From NCBI RefSeq assembly GCF_013389665.1, contig NZ_CP058316.1, positions 2,232,001 to 2,296,000 on the forward strand: 64,000 bases of DNA. Reading direction: 5' to 3'. Every line of letters begins with the position of its first letter. Within the stretch, counting starts at the first letter, position 1. A model generated the notes under the pieces. It was not told the DNA's origin and ran no database searches. It was given only the letters and a program-made list of their open reading frames with translations. This stretch comes from Microbacterium oleivorans (lineage in GTDB: Bacteria; Actinomycetota; Actinomycetes; Actinomycetales; Microbacteriaceae). This document shows positions 8,361-18,787 of this stretch, piece by piece. Both the position numbers and the translations under genes were made by a program.

Positions 8361-10475
8361 GTGGCACAAGAAGTGCTCACCGACCTCAACAAGGTCCGCA
8401 ACATCGGCATCATGGCGCACATCGATGCCGGCAAGACGACGACGACCGAGCGCATCCTGTTCTACACGGGCGTCAACCACAAGCTGGGCGAGACGCACGA
8501 CGGAGCGTCGACCACCGACTGGATGGAGCAGGAGAAGGAGCGCGGCATCACGATCACGTCGGCCGCCGTGACCTGCTTCTGGAACAAGAACCAGATCAAC
8601 ATCATCGACACCCCCGGTCACGTCGACTTCACGGTCGAGGTCGAGCGCTCGCTGCGCGTCCTCGACGGAGCAGTCGCGGTCTTCGACGGCAAGGAGGGCG
8701 TCGAGCCCCAGTCCGAGACCGTCTGGCGCCAGGCCGACAAGTACGACGTCCCCCGCATCTGCTTCGTCAACAAGATGGACAAGCTGGGCGCCGACTTCTA
8801 CTTCACCGTCGACACCATCGTCAGCCGCCTGGGCGCTCGCCCGCTCGTGCTGCAGCTGCCCATCGGCGCCGAGAACGACTTCGTCGGCGTGATCGACCTC
8901 GTCGAGATGCGCGCACTGGTCTGGCCCGGCGACTCCAAGGGTGATGTCACCATGGGCGCCAAGTACGAGATCCAGGAGATCCCGGCAGACCTGGCCGAGA
9001 AGGCCGCCGACTACCGTCAGCGTCTGCTCGAGACCGTCGCGGAGTCCGACGACGAGCTGCTCGAGAAGTTCTTCGGCGGCGAAGAGCTCAGCGTGGCCGA
9101 GATCAAGGGCGCCATCCGCAAGATGACGGTCGCCGGCGAGATCTACCCCGTGCTCTGCGGTTCGGCGTTCAAGAACCGCGGTGTGCAGCCGATGCTCGAC
9201 GCGGTCGTCGACTTCCTCCCGTCGCCCCTCGACGTGCCCGCCATCGAGGCGCACGACCCGAAGGACGAGGAGAAGGTCATCGAGCGTCACCCCGACGCGA
9301 ACGACCCCTTCGCGGCGCTGGCGTTCAAGGTCGCCGTGCACCCCTTCTTCGGTCGCCTCACCTACGTGCGCGTGTACTCCGGTCACCTCGACTCCGGTGC
9401 CCAGGTCATCAACTCGACCAAGGGCAAGAAGGAGCGCATCGGCAAGATCTTCCAGATGCACGCCAACAAGGAGAACCCGGTCGACTCGCTCACCGCGGGC
9501 AACATCTACGCCGTCATCGGCCTCAAGGACACCACCACCGGTGACACCCTGGCCGACCCGGCGCAGCCCGTCGTCCTCGAGTCGATGACGTTCCCCGAGC
9601 CGGTCATCGAGGTCGCGATCGAGCCGAAGACCAAGGCCGACCAGGAGAAGCTGGGTGTCGCCATCCAGAAGCTCGCCGAAGAGGACCCGACCTTCCGCAC
9701 CGAGCTCAACCCCGAGACGGGCCAGACCGTCATCAAGGGCATGGGCGAGCTGCACCTCGACATCCTCGTCGACCGCATGAAGCGCGAGTTCCGCGTCGAG
9801 GCGAACGTCGGCAAGCCGCAGGTGGCGTACCGCGAGACGATCAAGAAGACCGTCGAGCGTCACGACTACACCCACAAGAAGCAGACCGGTGGTTCGGGTC
9901 AGTTCGCGAAGATCCAGTTCGCGATCGAGCCGCTCGAGGTCACGGCCGACAAGACGTACGAGTTCGAGAACAAGGTCACCGGTGGCCGCATCCCGCGCGA
10001 GTACATCGAGCCGACCAACCAGGGCTTTCAGGACGCGATGAACGTCGGCGTGCTCGCCGGCTACCCCATCGTGGGTGTCAAGGCGATCCTGCTCGACGGT
10101 GCCTCGCACGATGTCGACTCGTCCGAGATGGCGTTCAAGATCGCCGGCTCGATGGGCTTCAAGGAGGCGCTGCGCAAGGCGAACCCCGTCATCCTCGAGC
10201 CCCTGATGGCCGTCGAGGTGCGCACGCCCGAGGAGTACATGGGCGACGTCATCGGCGACCTGAACTCGCGTCGTGGCCAGATCCAGTCGATGGAGGACGG
10301 CTCGGGCATCAAGATCGTCCGCGCTCTCGTCCCGCTGTCGGAGATGTTCGGCTACATCGGCGACCTGCGCTCGAAGACCTCGGGCCGTGCCGTCTACTCC
10401 ATGGAGTTCGACAGCTACTCCGAGGTCCCCCGCGCGGTGGCCGACGAGATCGTCCAGAAGAACAAGGGCGAGTAA
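8361..10475 (+). CDS. fusA: elongation factor G
   Basis: 704 aa, full-length translocase EF-G. GTPase motifs are AHIDAGKT (G1), RGITITSAA (G2), DTPGHVDF (G3), NKMDK (G4) and GSAFKN (G5), followed by domains II-V with the [10 protein letters not shown] segment of domain IV. It drives tRNA-mRNA translocation and ribosome recycling. The GTG start at 8361 has TAAGGAAC upstream. Third gene of the str operon. Confidence 0.98.
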   Translation: MAQEVLTDLNKVRNIGIMAHIDAGKTTTTERILFYTGVNHKLGETHDGASTTDWMEQEKERGITITSAAVTCFWNKNQINIIDTPGHVDFTVEVERSLRVLDGAVAVFDGKEGVEPQSETVWRQADKYDVPRICFVNKMDKLGADFYFTVDTIVSRLGARPLVLQLPIGAENDFVGVIDLVEMRALVWPGDSKGDVTMGAKYEIQEIPADLAEKAADYRQRLLETVAESDDELLEKFFGGEELSVAEIKGAIRKMTVAGEIYPVLCGSAFKNRGVQPMLDAVVDFLPSPLDVPAIEAHDPKDEEKVIERHPDANDPFAALAFKVAVHPFFGRLTYVRVYSGHLDSGAQVINSTKGKKERIGKIFQMHANKENPVDSLTAGNIYAVIGLKDTTTGDTLADPAQPVVLESMTFPEPVIEVAIEPKTKADQEKLGVAIQKLAEEDPTFRTELNPETGQTVIKGMGELHLDILVDRMKREFRVEANVGKPQVAYRETIKKTVERHDYTHKKQTGGSGQFAKIQFAIEPLEVTADKTYEFENKVTGGRIPREYIEPTNQGFQDAMNVGVLAGYPIVGVKAILLDGASHDVDSSEMAFKIAGSMGFKEALRKANPVILEPLMAVEVRTPEEYMGDVIGDLNSRRGQIQSMEDGSGIKIVRALVPLSEMFGYIGDLRSKTSGRAVYSMEFDSYSEVPRAVADEIVQKNKGE

Positions 10476-10483
10476 GCCCTTCC

Positions 10484-10513
10484 GGATGCCGGGGGCCCGA
10501 GCTCCCGGCATCC
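10484..10513 (+). terminator. hairpin between fusA and tuf
   Basis: 10-bp stem (10484-10493 with 10504-10513) and a ten-base loop, starting eight bases after the fusA stop. The motif AACTGAATAT follows at 10519-10528. It may reduce read-through so that tuf depends partly on its own promoter within 10514-10620. Confidence 0.65.
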
Positions 10514-10620
10514 ACTCAAACTGAATATCGACCTCTCTACTAGAGTGAAAACATCCCCGTAGAGTCCCGGTCGCAATCCAGCGCCCGGAAATCTACAACG
10601 ACAGTCCTGAGGAGGACCCA

Positions 10621-11814
10621 GTGGCTAAGGCCAAGTTCGAGCGGACCAAGCCGCACGTCAACATCGGAACCATCGGTCACGTCGACCACGGCAAGACGAC
10701 GCTCACCGCAGCCATCTCGAAGGTGCTCGCCGACAAGTACCCGTCGGCCACCAACGTGCAGCGTGACTTCGCGTCGATCGACTCGGCTCCCGAAGAGCGT
10801 CAGCGCGGCATCACGATCAACATCTCGCACGTCGAGTACGAGACCCCCAAGCGTCACTACGCTCACGTCGACGCGCCCGGCCACGCCGACTACATCAAGA
10901 ACATGATCACCGGTGCCGCTCAGATGGACGGCGCGATCCTCGTGGTCGCCGCCACCGACGGCCCGATGGCTCAGACCCGTGAGCACGTTCTGCTCGCCAA
11001 GCAGGTCGGCGTGCCCTACCTGCTCGTCGCGCTGAACAAGTCCGACATGGTCGACGACGAGGAGATCCTGGAGCTCGTCGAGCTCGAGGTTCGCGAGCTG
11101 CTGTCGTCGCAGGACTTCGACGGCGACAACGCTCCCGTCGTGCAGGTCTCGGGCCTCAAGGCGCTCGAGGGCGACGAGAAGTGGGTCAACAAGATCGTTG
11201 AGCTCATGGACGCCGTCGACGAGTCGATCCCCGACCCCGTGCGCGACAAGGACAAGCCGTTCCTCATGCCCGTCGAGGACGTCTTCACGATCACCGGTCG
11301 TGGAACCGTCGTCACCGGTCGCGCCGAGCGTGGCACCCTCGCCATCAACTCCGAGGTCGAGATCGTCGGCATCCGCCCGACGCAGAAGACCACGGTCACG
11401 GGTATCGAGATGTTCCACAAGCAGCTCGACGAGGCCTGGGCCGGCGAGAACTGTGGTCTGCTCCTTCGCGGCACCAAGCGTGACGACGTCGAGCGCGGCC
11501 AGGTCGTCGTGAAGCCGGGCTCGGTCACCCCCCACACCAACTTCGAGGGCACTGCCTACATCCTCTCGAAGGAAGAGGGCGGCCGTCACAACCCCTTCTA
11601 CACGAACTACCGCCCGCAGTTCTACTTCCGCACCACGGACGTCACCGGCGTCATCTCGCTGCCCGAGGGCACCGAGATGGTCATGCCCGGTGACACCACC
11701 GACATGTCGGTCGAGCTCATCCAGCCGATCGCCATGGAAGAGGGCCTCGGCTTCGCGATCCGTGAGGGTGGCCGCACCGTCGGCGCCGGCACGGTGACCA
11801 AGATCGTCAAGTAA
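10621..11814 (+). CDS. tuf: elongation factor Tu
   Basis: 397 aa, full-length EF-Tu, which carries aminoacyl-tRNA to the ribosome. [30 protein letters not shown] and NKSDM are the GTPase motifs, with complete domains II and III ending in [10 protein letters not shown]. The GTG start has GAGGAGG six to twelve bases upstream. A 145-base leader with its own possible promoter (TAGAGT at 10541-10546) separates it from fusA. No second tuf copy lies in this window. Confidence 0.98.
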   Translation: MAKAKFERTKPHVNIGTIGHVDHGKTTLTAAISKVLADKYPSATNVQRDFASIDSAPEERQRGITINISHVEYETPKRHYAHVDAPGHADYIKNMITGAAQMDGAILVVAATDGPMAQTREHVLLAKQVGVPYLLVALNKSDMVDDEEILELVELEVRELLSSQDFDGDNAPVVQVSGLKALEGDEKWVNKIVELMDAVDESIPDPVRDKDKPFLMPVEDVFTITGRGTVVTGRAERGTLAINSEVEIVGIRPTQKTTVTGIEMFHKQLDEAWAGENCGLLLRGTKRDDVERGQVVVKPGSVTPHTNFEGTAYILSKEEGGRHNPFYTNYRPQFYFRTTDVTGVISLPEGTEMVMPGDTTDMSVELIQPIAMEEGLGFAIREGGRTVGAGTVTKIVK

Positions 11815-11832
11815 GTCTTCCGACTTCCTTCG

Positions 11833-11868
11833 CAGAACCCCTCGCATCTTCGGATCCGGGGGGTTCTG
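11833..11868 (+). terminator. tuf terminator
   Basis: 9-bp stem CAGAACCCC / GGGGTTCTG (11833-11841 with 11860-11868) 19 bases after the tuf stop, followed by TCGTCGG. It closes the str operon. Confidence 0.75.
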
Positions 11869-11945
11869 TCGTCGGCGAAAGCGGTTGACGACGGGCCGCG
11901 GGCGCGCTGTCATATCCCTACACCGATCCGGCGAAAGGACCAGAC

Positions 11946-12161
11946 ATGGGCGTCGACGACATCATCAACAAGGGCAAGCACATGTTCGAGCAGAACCGCG
12001 ACAAGATCGAGGAGGCCCTCAAGAGCGAGAAGGCCGAGGACGTCAGCGACAAGTTCCTGCAGGGCGCCGCGGACGCCGTGAAGAAGGTCGTCCCCGAGCA
12101 GCATCACGCGAAGGTCGACGAGGTCCGCGAGAACGTCGACAAGAACATCGGCAACCAGTAG
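11946..12161 (+). CDS. MT0933-like antitoxin family protein
   Basis: 71 aa, small, charged and helical. The pattern (KGKHMFEQNRDKIEEAL, AADAVKKVVP, KVDEVRENVDKNIG) fits the Rv0909/MT0933-like antitoxin family, whose Mycobacterium member is paired with a downstream toxin. No toxin of that kind follows; the next gene is AbiEi-like. GAAAGGA precedes the ATG, and TTGACG at 11885-11890 could serve as a -35 for its own promoter, but the spacing to a -10 is uncertain. The family assignment is from pattern only. It could equally be a stress-induced CsbD-like small protein. Confidence 0.65.
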   Translation: MGVDDIINKGKHMFEQNRDKIEEALKSEKAEDVSDKFLQGAADAVKKVVPEQHHAKVDEVRENVDKNIGNQ

Positions 12162-12166
12162 CCCAC

Positions 12167-12234
12167 CGAGAACGCACCGTCCCCGCGAGAGCGCACCGCA
12201 GCTGATGCGTGGGCGCGGGGACGGTGCGTTCTCG
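12167..12234. repeat. 21-bp perfect inverted repeat
   Basis: 12167-12187 is exactly complementary to 12214-12234, leaving a 26-base loop. It begins five bases after the antitoxin-like gene. The 5' arm runs directly into the first copy of a 17-base direct repeat (12182-12198). It may be the bidirectional terminator of the small gene, but the arms are longer than the other terminators here and look REP-like. Confidence 0.85.
12182..12198 (+). repeat. 17-base direct repeat, copy 1
   Basis: CCCGCGAGAGCGCACCG occurs here and again at 13306-13322, on either side of the AbiEi-like gene. Confidence 0.85.
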
Positions 12235-12337
12235 CGTTGGCGGCGGGGGTTCCTCCCCAAGGGCGCGACGAGCGGGGGCGTGCACGGGGAGCGGGATCCG
12301 GGGGGATGCGGTACGGGGTGGGCGGCACCGTGGGGGA

Positions 12338-13294
12338 GTGACCGAGCGCGACGAACTGATCCTGTGGCGCGATGCGCATGCGCGTGGCGAGACCGCGACG
12401 CTCGACCGTGCCGTCGGGGCGGGCGAGGTCCTGCGCGTGCGGCGGGGCGTGTACGTCGCGGCATCCCGATGGGCGGGTGCCCGGCCCGAGCAACGGATGC
12501 GGCTGCGTGCGCACGCCCTCGCCGCGGTCGCGACCCGACCTCCGGTGTTCTCGCACGCGACCGCGGCCGCGCTGCACGGTCTTCCGATCCACCGCGGTGA
12601 TGACGGCCGCGTGCACACCCTCGAGCTCGGGCCCGTGCCCGCGGCGAGTCGCAGCGACGTCGTGCGCCACCGCCACGAGGTCGCGGGCACCGATCTCGCC
12701 CGCGTCGGTCCGCTCCGCGTCACCACTCTCGCCCGTACGCTGTTCGACGTGCTGTGCGCGGAGCCGGCCGAGACCGCGACCGCCGCGATCGATGCCGCGC
12801 TGCGGGCGGGGGCGTGGCGCGGGCGGGGCGTGTACGACGAGCGTGCGGCGGCCGTGCTGCTCGAGGACGTCCGCGCGCGTGTCGACGAGGCACCCGGTGC
12901 CCGCGGCATCCGTCGCGCGCGCTTCGTCGTCTCGATCGCCGACGGCCGGGCGCAGCTGCCGGGGGAGAGCATCAGCCGGCTGTGGATGCTGCAGCTCGGC
13001 GCCGCGGAGCCCGAGCTCCAGGTCCCCGTCGCGATCGGGGGCGGACGTCAGGTGTTCCTCGACTTCGCGTGGCCGCGGCTGCGGCGCTTCGGCGAGTTCG
13101 ACGGCGACGGCAAATACGTCGATCCCGCGCTCACGGCTGGCCGCTCGCCCCGCGACGTGCTGCGCGCTCAGCGCGAGCGGGAGAGTCGCATCGTCGCCGC
13201 GACCGGATGGACCCCGGTCCGCTGGGGCTGGGAGCGCCTCGCCTCGCGCACCGCGTTCGCCGCGTTCCTCCGCTCGCACGGCCTGCTGCGCTGA
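12338..13294 (+). CDS. AbiEi-like antitoxin/nuclease-fold protein
   Basis: 318 aa. The N-terminal ~100 residues resemble the winged-helix domain of AbiEi-type (type IV) antitoxins: TERDELILWRDAHA, VLRVRRGVYVAA, FSHATAAALHGLP. The C-terminal domain has a D...E-x-D/K pattern (ESISRLW, FLDFAWP, GEFDGDGKY) reminiscent of PD-(D/E)XK nuclease folds such as DUF559. No AbiEii nucleotidyltransferase toxin is adjacent. The open frame runs 43 codons further upstream through the repeat, but that part is non-protein-like; the GTG at 12338 gives the typical start, although GGGGGA lies unusually close to it. Exact 17-base repeats flank the gene. Function is inferred from domain resemblance only. Confidence 0.65.
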   Translation: MTERDELILWRDAHARGETATLDRAVGAGEVLRVRRGVYVAASRWAGARPEQRMRLRAHALAAVATRPPVFSHATAAALHGLPIHRGDDGRVHTLELGPVPAASRSDVVRHRHEVAGTDLARVGPLRVTTLARTLFDVLCAEPAETATAAIDAALRAGAWRGRGVYDERAAAVLLEDVRARVDEAPGARGIRRARFVVSIADGRAQLPGESISRLWMLQLGAAEPELQVPVAIGGGRQVFLDFAWPRLRRFGEFDGDGKYVDPALTAGRSPRDVLRAQRERESRIVAATGWTPVRWGWERLASRTAFAAFLRSHGLLR

Positions 13295-13305
13295 GCCGGC
13301 GCCAT

Positions 13306-13322
13306 CCCGCGAGAGCGCACCG
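13306..13322 (+). repeat. 17-base direct repeat, copy 2
   Basis: Second exact copy of CCCGCGAGAGCGCACCG, 11 bases after the stop of the AbiEi-like gene. Confidence 0.85.
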
Positions 13323-13413
13323 TCGTCGCCAGGGTGCACCAGACAAGGTGCGTGGTCGCGAGGTGGGTACGTGCTCGACGTGCTCCGGCGCGGCGCGGCG
13401 CCGCGCGGATCTC

Positions 13414-13444
13414 GCGACACGCCCGGGTTTGCGACACGCCCGGG
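13414..13444 (+). repeat. tandem GCGACACGCCCGGG repeat
   Basis: Two exact 14-base copies (13414-13427 and 13431-13444) at a 17-base period. The second copy overlaps the -35 element and spacer of the rpsJ promoter, so the pair could be an operator. Confidence 0.8.
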
Positions 13445-13457
13445 TCGCACGTAGACT
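13429..13457 (+). promoter_or_regulatory. S10 operon promoter
   Basis: TTGCGA (13429-13434), a 17-base spacer and TAGACT (13452-13457). It is the best promoter match in the 475-base gap before rpsJ and predicts a leader of about 305 nt. Confidence 0.7.
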
Positions 13458-13463
13458 ATCTAA

Positions 13464-13769
13464 GTTCCACATTCCGACGAGTGCCCAGCACTCCGGATCA
13501 CTGTCACGAAAGTGCATAGGCGGCGCACGAGCGCAGAGTCCTAGGCCACGGGCAGACGAACATCGAACCCCGCACATCCCTGGAGACAGGCCACGCGCGT
13601 GCGCGTGGGGTGCGGAACCGCGGGATCGCCCGCGGGTTTGACATCAGAACAGTGGTGCAGCATCACCGCCCCGGCGGTGACAAGTGCCCGGCGCAGACCG
13701 CGCCACCGGGCGTCCAATGCGCTCGCGACCAGCGAGACGTAAGACGCGATAAAGAGAGTGAGCAGACAA
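13464..13769 (+). promoter_or_regulatory. structured leader of the S10 operon
   Basis: Non-coding stretch between the promoter and rpsJ. It contains three compact hairpins: 13591-13608 (8-bp stem), 13618-13635 (7-bp stem, ATCG loop) and 13663-13680 (8-bp stem, CC closure). In E. coli the S10 leader is the binding target of L4 for autogenous control; a similar role is possible here, but no sequence match to the E. coli leader is claimed. Confidence 0.5.
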
Positions 13770-14078
13770 ATGGCGGGACAGAAGATCCGCATTCGCCTGA
13801 AGTCGTACGACCACGAGGTCATCGACACCTCGGCACGCAAGATCGTCGACACCGTGACCCGTGCGGGCGCGACCGTCGTCGGCCCCGTGCCGCTGCCGAC
13901 CGAGAAGAACGTCGTGTGCGTCATCCGGTCGCCCCACAAGTACAAGGACAGCCGCGAGCACTTCGAGATGCGCACCCACAAGCGTCTGATCGACATCGTC
14001 GACCCGACGCCGAAGGCCGTCGACTCGCTCATGCGTCTCGACCTCCCGGCCGATGTCAACATCGAGATCAAGCTCTGA
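13770..14078 (+). CDS. rpsJ: 30S ribosomal protein S10
   Basis: 102 aa, full-length uS10 (NusE), a 30S head protein that also partners NusB in transcription antitermination. The conserved core [33 protein letters not shown] is visible. The frame extends four codons upstream, but the ATG at 13770 begins the conserved [11 protein letters not shown]. First gene of the ribosomal block; rplC follows after eight bases. Confidence 0.98.
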   Translation: MAGQKIRIRLKSYDHEVIDTSARKIVDTVTRAGATVVGPVPLPTEKNVVCVIRSPHKYKDSREHFEMRTHKRLIDIVDPTPKAVDSLMRLDLPADVNIEIKL

Positions 14079-14086
14079 GGTTCGAC

Positions 14087-14746
14087 ATGGCTGACATCAA
14101 CTCCAAGGTTTCCCAGGGCCTCCTCGGCACGAAGCTCGGCATGACCCAGGTGTGGAACGAGCAGGGAAAGCTCGTCCCCGTCACGGTCATCGAGATCGCG
14201 CCGAACGTGGTCACCCAGGTTCGCACGCCCGAGAAGGACGGCTACTCGGCCGTTCAGATCGCTGCCGGCCAGATCGATCCCCGCAAGGTCAACAAGCCCC
14301 TCACGGCCCACTTCGAGGCCGCCGGGGTGACCCCGCGTCGTCACGTCACCGAGGTGCGCACGGCGGATGCCGCTGACTACTCACTCGGTCAGGAGCTCAC
14401 CGCCGGTGGCACGTTCGAGGCCGGCCAGCTGGTCGACGTCGTCGGCACCAGCAAGGGCAAGGGCACCGCGGGTGTCATGAAGCGCCACAACTTCAAGGGC
14501 GTCTCGGCCTCGCACGGTGCGCACCGCAACCACCGCAAGCCCGGCTCCATCGGTGCCTCGTCGACGCCCAGCCGCGTCTTCAAGGGCATGCGCATGGCCG
14601 GCCGCATGGGTGGCGAGCGCGTGACCGTCCTCAACCTCACGGTGCACGCCATCGACGCCGAGAAGGGTCTGCTGCTCGTCAAGGGCGCCGTCCCCGGTGC
14701 GCGTGGCCGCATCGTCTACGTCCGCAACGCTGTGAAGGGTGCCTGA
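14087..14746 (+). CDS. rplC: 50S ribosomal protein L3
   Basis: 219 aa uL3, an early-assembly protein near the peptidyl-transferase centre. [12 protein letters not shown] at the N-terminus and [33 protein letters not shown] in shortened form ([22 protein letters not shown]) identify it. Start ATG 14087 lies eight bases after rpsJ; the open frame continues upstream, but only in non-conserved sequence. Two bases separate it from rplD. Confidence 0.98.
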   Translation: MADINSKVSQGLLGTKLGMTQVWNEQGKLVPVTVIEIAPNVVTQVRTPEKDGYSAVQIAAGQIDPRKVNKPLTAHFEAAGVTPRRHVTEVRTADAADYSLGQELTAGGTFEAGQLVDVVGTSKGKGTAGVMKRHNFKGVSASHGAHRNHRKPGSIGASSTPSRVFKGMRMAGRMGGERVTVLNLTVHAIDAEKGLLLVKGAVPGARGRIVYVRNAVKGA

Positions 14747-14748
14747 TC

Positions 14749-15411
14749 ATGGCTGACTCGACTCTCGCGCTCGACGTCCGGAGCGCCTCCGGCAACAAGG
14801 CAGGCTCGGTCGAGCTGCCCGCCGCGCTCTTCGACGTCAAGACCAACGTTCCGCTGATCCACCAGGTCGTCGTCGCGCAGCTCGCGGCGGCTCGCCAGGG
14901 GACCCACTCGACCAAGCGTCGCGGTGAGGTCTCGGGTGCCGGCCGCAAGCCCTTCAAGCAGAAGGGCACGGGTAACGCCCGTCAGGGCTCCATCCGCGCG
15001 CCGCACATGACCGGTGGTGGCATCGTGCACGGCCCCAAGCCGCGCAACTACTCGCAGCGCACCCCCAAGAAGATGGTCGCCGCGGCGCTCCTGGGCGCGC
15101 TCAGCGACCGTGCTCGCGGTCAGCGTCTGCACATCGTCGACTCGTTCGGCATCGAGGGCGCGCCCTCGACGAAGGCCGCCTCCGCGGTCCTCACCGGCTT
15201 CGCCGCGACGAAGAACGTCCTCGTCGTGATCGAGCGCGGTGACGAGCTCACCGTCAAGAGCGTGCGCAACCTCGCGTACGTCCACGTGCTGACGTTCGAC
15301 CAGCTCAACGCCTACGACGTGCTCGTCTCGGACGACATCGTCTTCACCAAGGCCGCCTACGACGCGTTCGTCGCGTCCAAGGCCGGCGCCACCGAGGAGG
15401 TCTCGGCATGA
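14749..15411 (+). CDS. rplD: 50S ribosomal protein L4
   Basis: 220 aa uL4, a constituent of the exit tunnel. The tunnel loop is recognisable ([21 protein letters not shown]) with [21 protein letters not shown] after it. In E. coli L4 is the repressor of the S10 operon; a long structured leader upstream of rpsJ would be the place for such control here. Its stop overlaps rplW by four bases (ATGA). Confidence 0.98.
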   Translation: MADSTLALDVRSASGNKAGSVELPAALFDVKTNVPLIHQVVVAQLAAARQGTHSTKRRGEVSGAGRKPFKQKGTGNARQGSIRAPHMTGGGIVHGPKPRNYSQRTPKKMVAAALLGALSDRARGQRLHIVDSFGIEGAPSTKAASAVLTGFAATKNVLVVIERGDELTVKSVRNLAYVHVLTFDQLNAYDVLVSDDIVFTKAAYDAFVASKAGATEEVSA

Positions 15412-15707
15412 CCGCCGTCAACAAGGACCCGCGCGACATCATCCTGAAGCCGGTCGTCTCCGAGAAGAGCTACGGGCTCATCGACGAGGGCAAGTACACG
15501 TTCCTCGTGGACCCCCGTGCGTCGAAGACCGAGATCAAGCTCGCCATCGAGAAGATCTTCGGCGTCAAGGTCGCAGCGGTGAACACGCTCAACCGCACGG
15601 GCAAGTCCCGCCGCACCCGCTTCGGCACCGGCAAGCGCAAGGACACCAAGCGCGCCATCGTGACCCTGAAGTCGGGCACCATCGACATCTTCACGGCAGT
15701 CGGCTGA
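15408..15707 (+). CDS. rplW: 50S ribosomal protein L23
   Basis: 99 aa uL23, at the exit of the peptide tunnel where trigger factor and SRP dock. Conserved [17 protein letters not shown] and [28 protein letters not shown]. The ATGA overlap with rplD indicates translational coupling. Confidence 0.98.
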   Translation: MTAVNKDPRDIILKPVVSEKSYGLIDEGKYTFLVDPRASKTEIKLAIEKIFGVKVAAVNTLNRTGKSRRTRFGTGKRKDTKRAIVTLKSGTIDIFTAVG

Positions 15708-15731
15708 CGGTCGGGATAGAGGACAACGAAC

Positions 15732-16571
<840 letters not shown>

Positions 16572-16583
16572 GAGTAGAGGAAG

Positions 16584-16865
16584 ATGCCTCGCAGCCTGAA
16601 GAAGGGCCCCTTCGTCGACGAGCACCTGCTTCGCAAGGTGGTCGCGCAGAACGAAGCCGGCTCCAAGAACGTCATCAAGACCTGGTCGCGCCGTTCGATG
16701 ATCATCCCGGCGATGCTGGGTCACACGATCGCCGTGCACGACGGACGCAAGCACATCCCCGTGTTCGTGTCCGAGACCATGGTCGGTCACAAGCTGGGCG
16801 AATTCGCGCCCACCCGCACCTTCCGCGGCCACGTGAAGGACGACAAGAAGGGCCGCCGCCGCTGA
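16584..16865 (+). CDS. rpsS: 30S ribosomal protein S19
   Basis: 93 aa uS19, in the 30S head next to S13 and the A site. [34 protein letters not shown] and [12 protein letters not shown] are conserved. It follows rplB in the standard order. Confidence 0.98.
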   Translation: MPRSLKKGPFVDEHLLRKVVAQNEAGSKNVIKTWSRRSMIIPAMLGHTIAVHDGRKHIPVFVSETMVGHKLGEFAPTRTFRGHVKDDKKGRRR

Positions 16866-16903
16866 CGCGGGGGCAGTTCCAGAGAGGACAGAGGAGGAGA
16901 GAC

Positions 16904-17302
16904 ATGGTGGAATCCACCGCACGCGTGAAGCACATCCGCGTGACCCCTCAGAAGGCTCGTCGTGTCGTCGCGCTCATCAAGGGCAAGCAGGCTCAGGAGG
17001 CTCTCGCCATCCTGAAGTTCGCCCCGCAGAGCGCCAGCGAGCCGATCTACAAGCTCGTCGCCTCGGCGGTCGCCAACGCTCGCGTGAAGGCCGACAAGGA
17101 CAACGAGTTCCTGGACGAGGCAGACCTGTACGTGAAGAACGCGTACGTGGACGAGGGCACGACGCTCAAGCGTTTCCAGCCCCGTGCCCAGGGTCGCGCC
17201 TTCCAGATCAAGAAGCGCACGAGCCACATCACGATCGTGCTGTCGACGCCGGAGGACGCGGATGCCGCGACCGCCGGTACGAGCAAGAAGGCGAGCAAGT
17301 AA
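16904..17302 (+). CDS. rplV: 50S ribosomal protein L22
   Basis: 132 aa uL22, whose beta-hairpin lines the exit tunnel ([19 protein letters not shown]). It carries an Ala/Thr/Lys-rich tail of about 15 residues beyond the conserved domain. The start codon has AGAGGAGGAGA upstream. The stop overlaps rpsC by one base. Confidence 0.98.
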   Translation: MVESTARVKHIRVTPQKARRVVALIKGKQAQEALAILKFAPQSASEPIYKLVASAVANARVKADKDNEFLDEADLYVKNAYVDEGTTLKRFQPRAQGRAFQIKKRTSHITIVLSTPEDADAATAGTSKKASK

Positions 17303-18060
17303 TGGGACAGAAAGTCAACCCGTACGGCTTCCGCCTCGGCATCACCACGGACCACGTGTCGCGTTGGTTCTCGGACTCGACCAAGCCGGGCCAGCGTTAC
17401 GCCGACTACGTCGCCGAGGACATCAAGATCCGTCGTCTGCTGACCACGTCGCTCGACCGCGCCGGCGTCAGCAACATCGAGATCGAGCGCACCCGTGACC
17501 GCGTCCGCGTCGACATCCACACCGCCCGCCCGGGCATCGTGATCGGCCGCCGCGGCGCCGAGGCCGAGCGCATCCGCGCCGACCTCGAGAAGCTCACCGG
17601 CAAGCAGATCCAGCTGAACATCCTCGAGGTCAAGAACCCCGAGGCGGACGCTCAGCTGGTCGCGCAGGGCATCGCCGAGCAGCTCTCGGCTCGCGTGGCC
17701 TTCCGCCGCGCGATGCGCAAGGGTCTGCAGGGCGCGCAGCGTGCCGGCGCCAAGGGCATCCGCATCCAGGTCTCGGGCCGCCTCGGCGGCGCGGAGATGA
17801 GCCGCTCGGAGTTCTACCGCGAGGGCCGCGTGCCCCTGCACACGCTCCGCGCGAACATCGACTACGGCTTCTACGAGGCCAAGACCACCTTCGGCCGCAT
17901 CGGCGTGAAGGTCTGGATCTACAAGGGCGACCTGACGGCCAAGGAGCTCGCTCGCGAGCAGGCCAACGCGCCGAAGACCTCGCGCGGTCGCGATGACCGC
18001 GGAGACCGTCGTCGCGGTCCCCGCAACGAGGCCCCCGTGGCAGAAGGAGCGTCGGCCTGA
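17302..18060 (+). CDS. rpsC: 30S ribosomal protein S3
   Basis: 252 aa uS3 at the mRNA entry site. [14 protein letters not shown] start, KH domain with the [19 protein letters not shown] loop, and the C-terminal [16 protein letters not shown] basic, disordered tail ([17 protein letters not shown]) extends the protein beyond the E. coli length. Overlaps rplP by one base (TGATG). Confidence 0.98.
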   Translation: MGQKVNPYGFRLGITTDHVSRWFSDSTKPGQRYADYVAEDIKIRRLLTTSLDRAGVSNIEIERTRDRVRVDIHTARPGIVIGRRGAEAERIRADLEKLTGKQIQLNILEVKNPEADAQLVAQGIAEQLSARVAFRRAMRKGLQGAQRAGAKGIRIQVSGRLGGAEMSRSEFYREGRVPLHTLRANIDYGFYEAKTTFGRIGVKVWIYKGDLTAKELAREQANAPKTSRGRDDRGDRRRGPRNEAPVAEGASA

Positions 18061-18479
18061 TGCTTATCCCCCGCAAGGTCAAGTACCGCAAGCAGCACCA
18101 CCCCAAGCGCGATGGCCAGGCCACCGGCGGCACGAAGGTCTCCTTCGGCGAGTACGGCATCCAGGCACTCACGCCCGCTTACGTGACCAACCGTCAGATC
18201 GAGTCCGCTCGTATCGCGATGACGCGTCACATCAAGCGTGGCGGCAAGGTGTGGATCAACGTCTACCCCGACCGTCCGCTCACGAAGAAGCCGGCCGAAA
18301 CCCGCATGGGTTCCGGTAAGGGTTCGCCCGAGTGGTGGGTCGCCAACGTCAAGCCGGGTCGCGTCCTGTTCGAGGTCGCCGGAGTCAACGAGGAGCTCGC
18401 ACGCGAGGCCCTGACCCGTGCCATTCACAAGCTGCCGCTGAAGGCACGCATCATCAAGCGCGAGGAGGGCGACGCGTAA
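18060..18479 (+). CDS. rplP: 50S ribosomal protein L16
   Basis: 139 aa uL16, needed for A-site tRNA accommodation. [51 protein letters not shown] in shortened form ([25 protein letters not shown]) are diagnostic. Start and stop overlap the neighbours by one base each. Confidence 0.98.
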   Translation: MLIPRKVKYRKQHHPKRDGQATGGTKVSFGEYGIQALTPAYVTNRQIESARIAMTRHIKRGGKVWINVYPDRPLTKKPAETRMGSGKGSPEWWVANVKPGRVLFEVAGVNEELAREALTRAIHKLPLKARIIKREEGDA

Positions 18480-18787
18480 TGGCTGTCGGCACCAAGACGC
18501 TCGCCCCGAGCGAGCTCGATACGTTCGAAGACCAGCGCCTCGTCGAGGAGCTGCGCAAGGCCAAGGAAGAGCTGTTCAACCTGCGCTTCCAGTCGGCCAC
18601 CGGCCAGCTCGAGAGCCACGGCCGCATCCGTGCGGTCAAGCGCGACATCGCGCGGCTCTACACGGTGATCCGCGAGCGCGAGCTGGGCATTCGTGCCACG
18701 CCCGTCGCCGAGGCGCCGAAGGCGAAGAAGACCAAGGCCAAGAAGGCGGATGACGCCCCCGAGGCCGCGAAGGAAGAGACCGAGTGA
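18479..18787 (+). CDS. rpmC: 50S ribosomal protein L29
   Basis: 102 aa. The conserved uL29 domain ([39 protein letters not shown]) is followed by a ~35-residue Ala/Lys/Glu-rich tail absent from E. coli L29 (63 aa) but common in actinobacteria. The ATG at 18479 overlaps the rplP stop; the open frame extends upstream only inside rplP. Confidence 0.96.
   Translation: MAVGTKTLAPSELDTFEDQRLVEELRKAKEELFNLRFQSATGQLESHGRIRAVKRDIARLYTVIRERELGIRATPVAEAPKAKKTKAKKADDAPEAAKEETE

Noticed and set aside
7794..10511. 905-codon open frame on the minus strand across rpsG and fusA
   Set aside because: It is the mirror of strongly biased codons in EF-G; its Leu/Asp/Val/Arg-rich sequence has no domain, and the plus-strand genes are certain.
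10540..11913. 457-codon minus-strand frame over tuf
   Set aside because: Antisense shadow of EF-Tu with the same low-complexity composition.
11885..11916. TTGACG/CATATC as a promoter for the MT0933-like gene
   Set aside because: The 20-base spacing is too long for a confident promoter; kept only as a remark in the gene entry.
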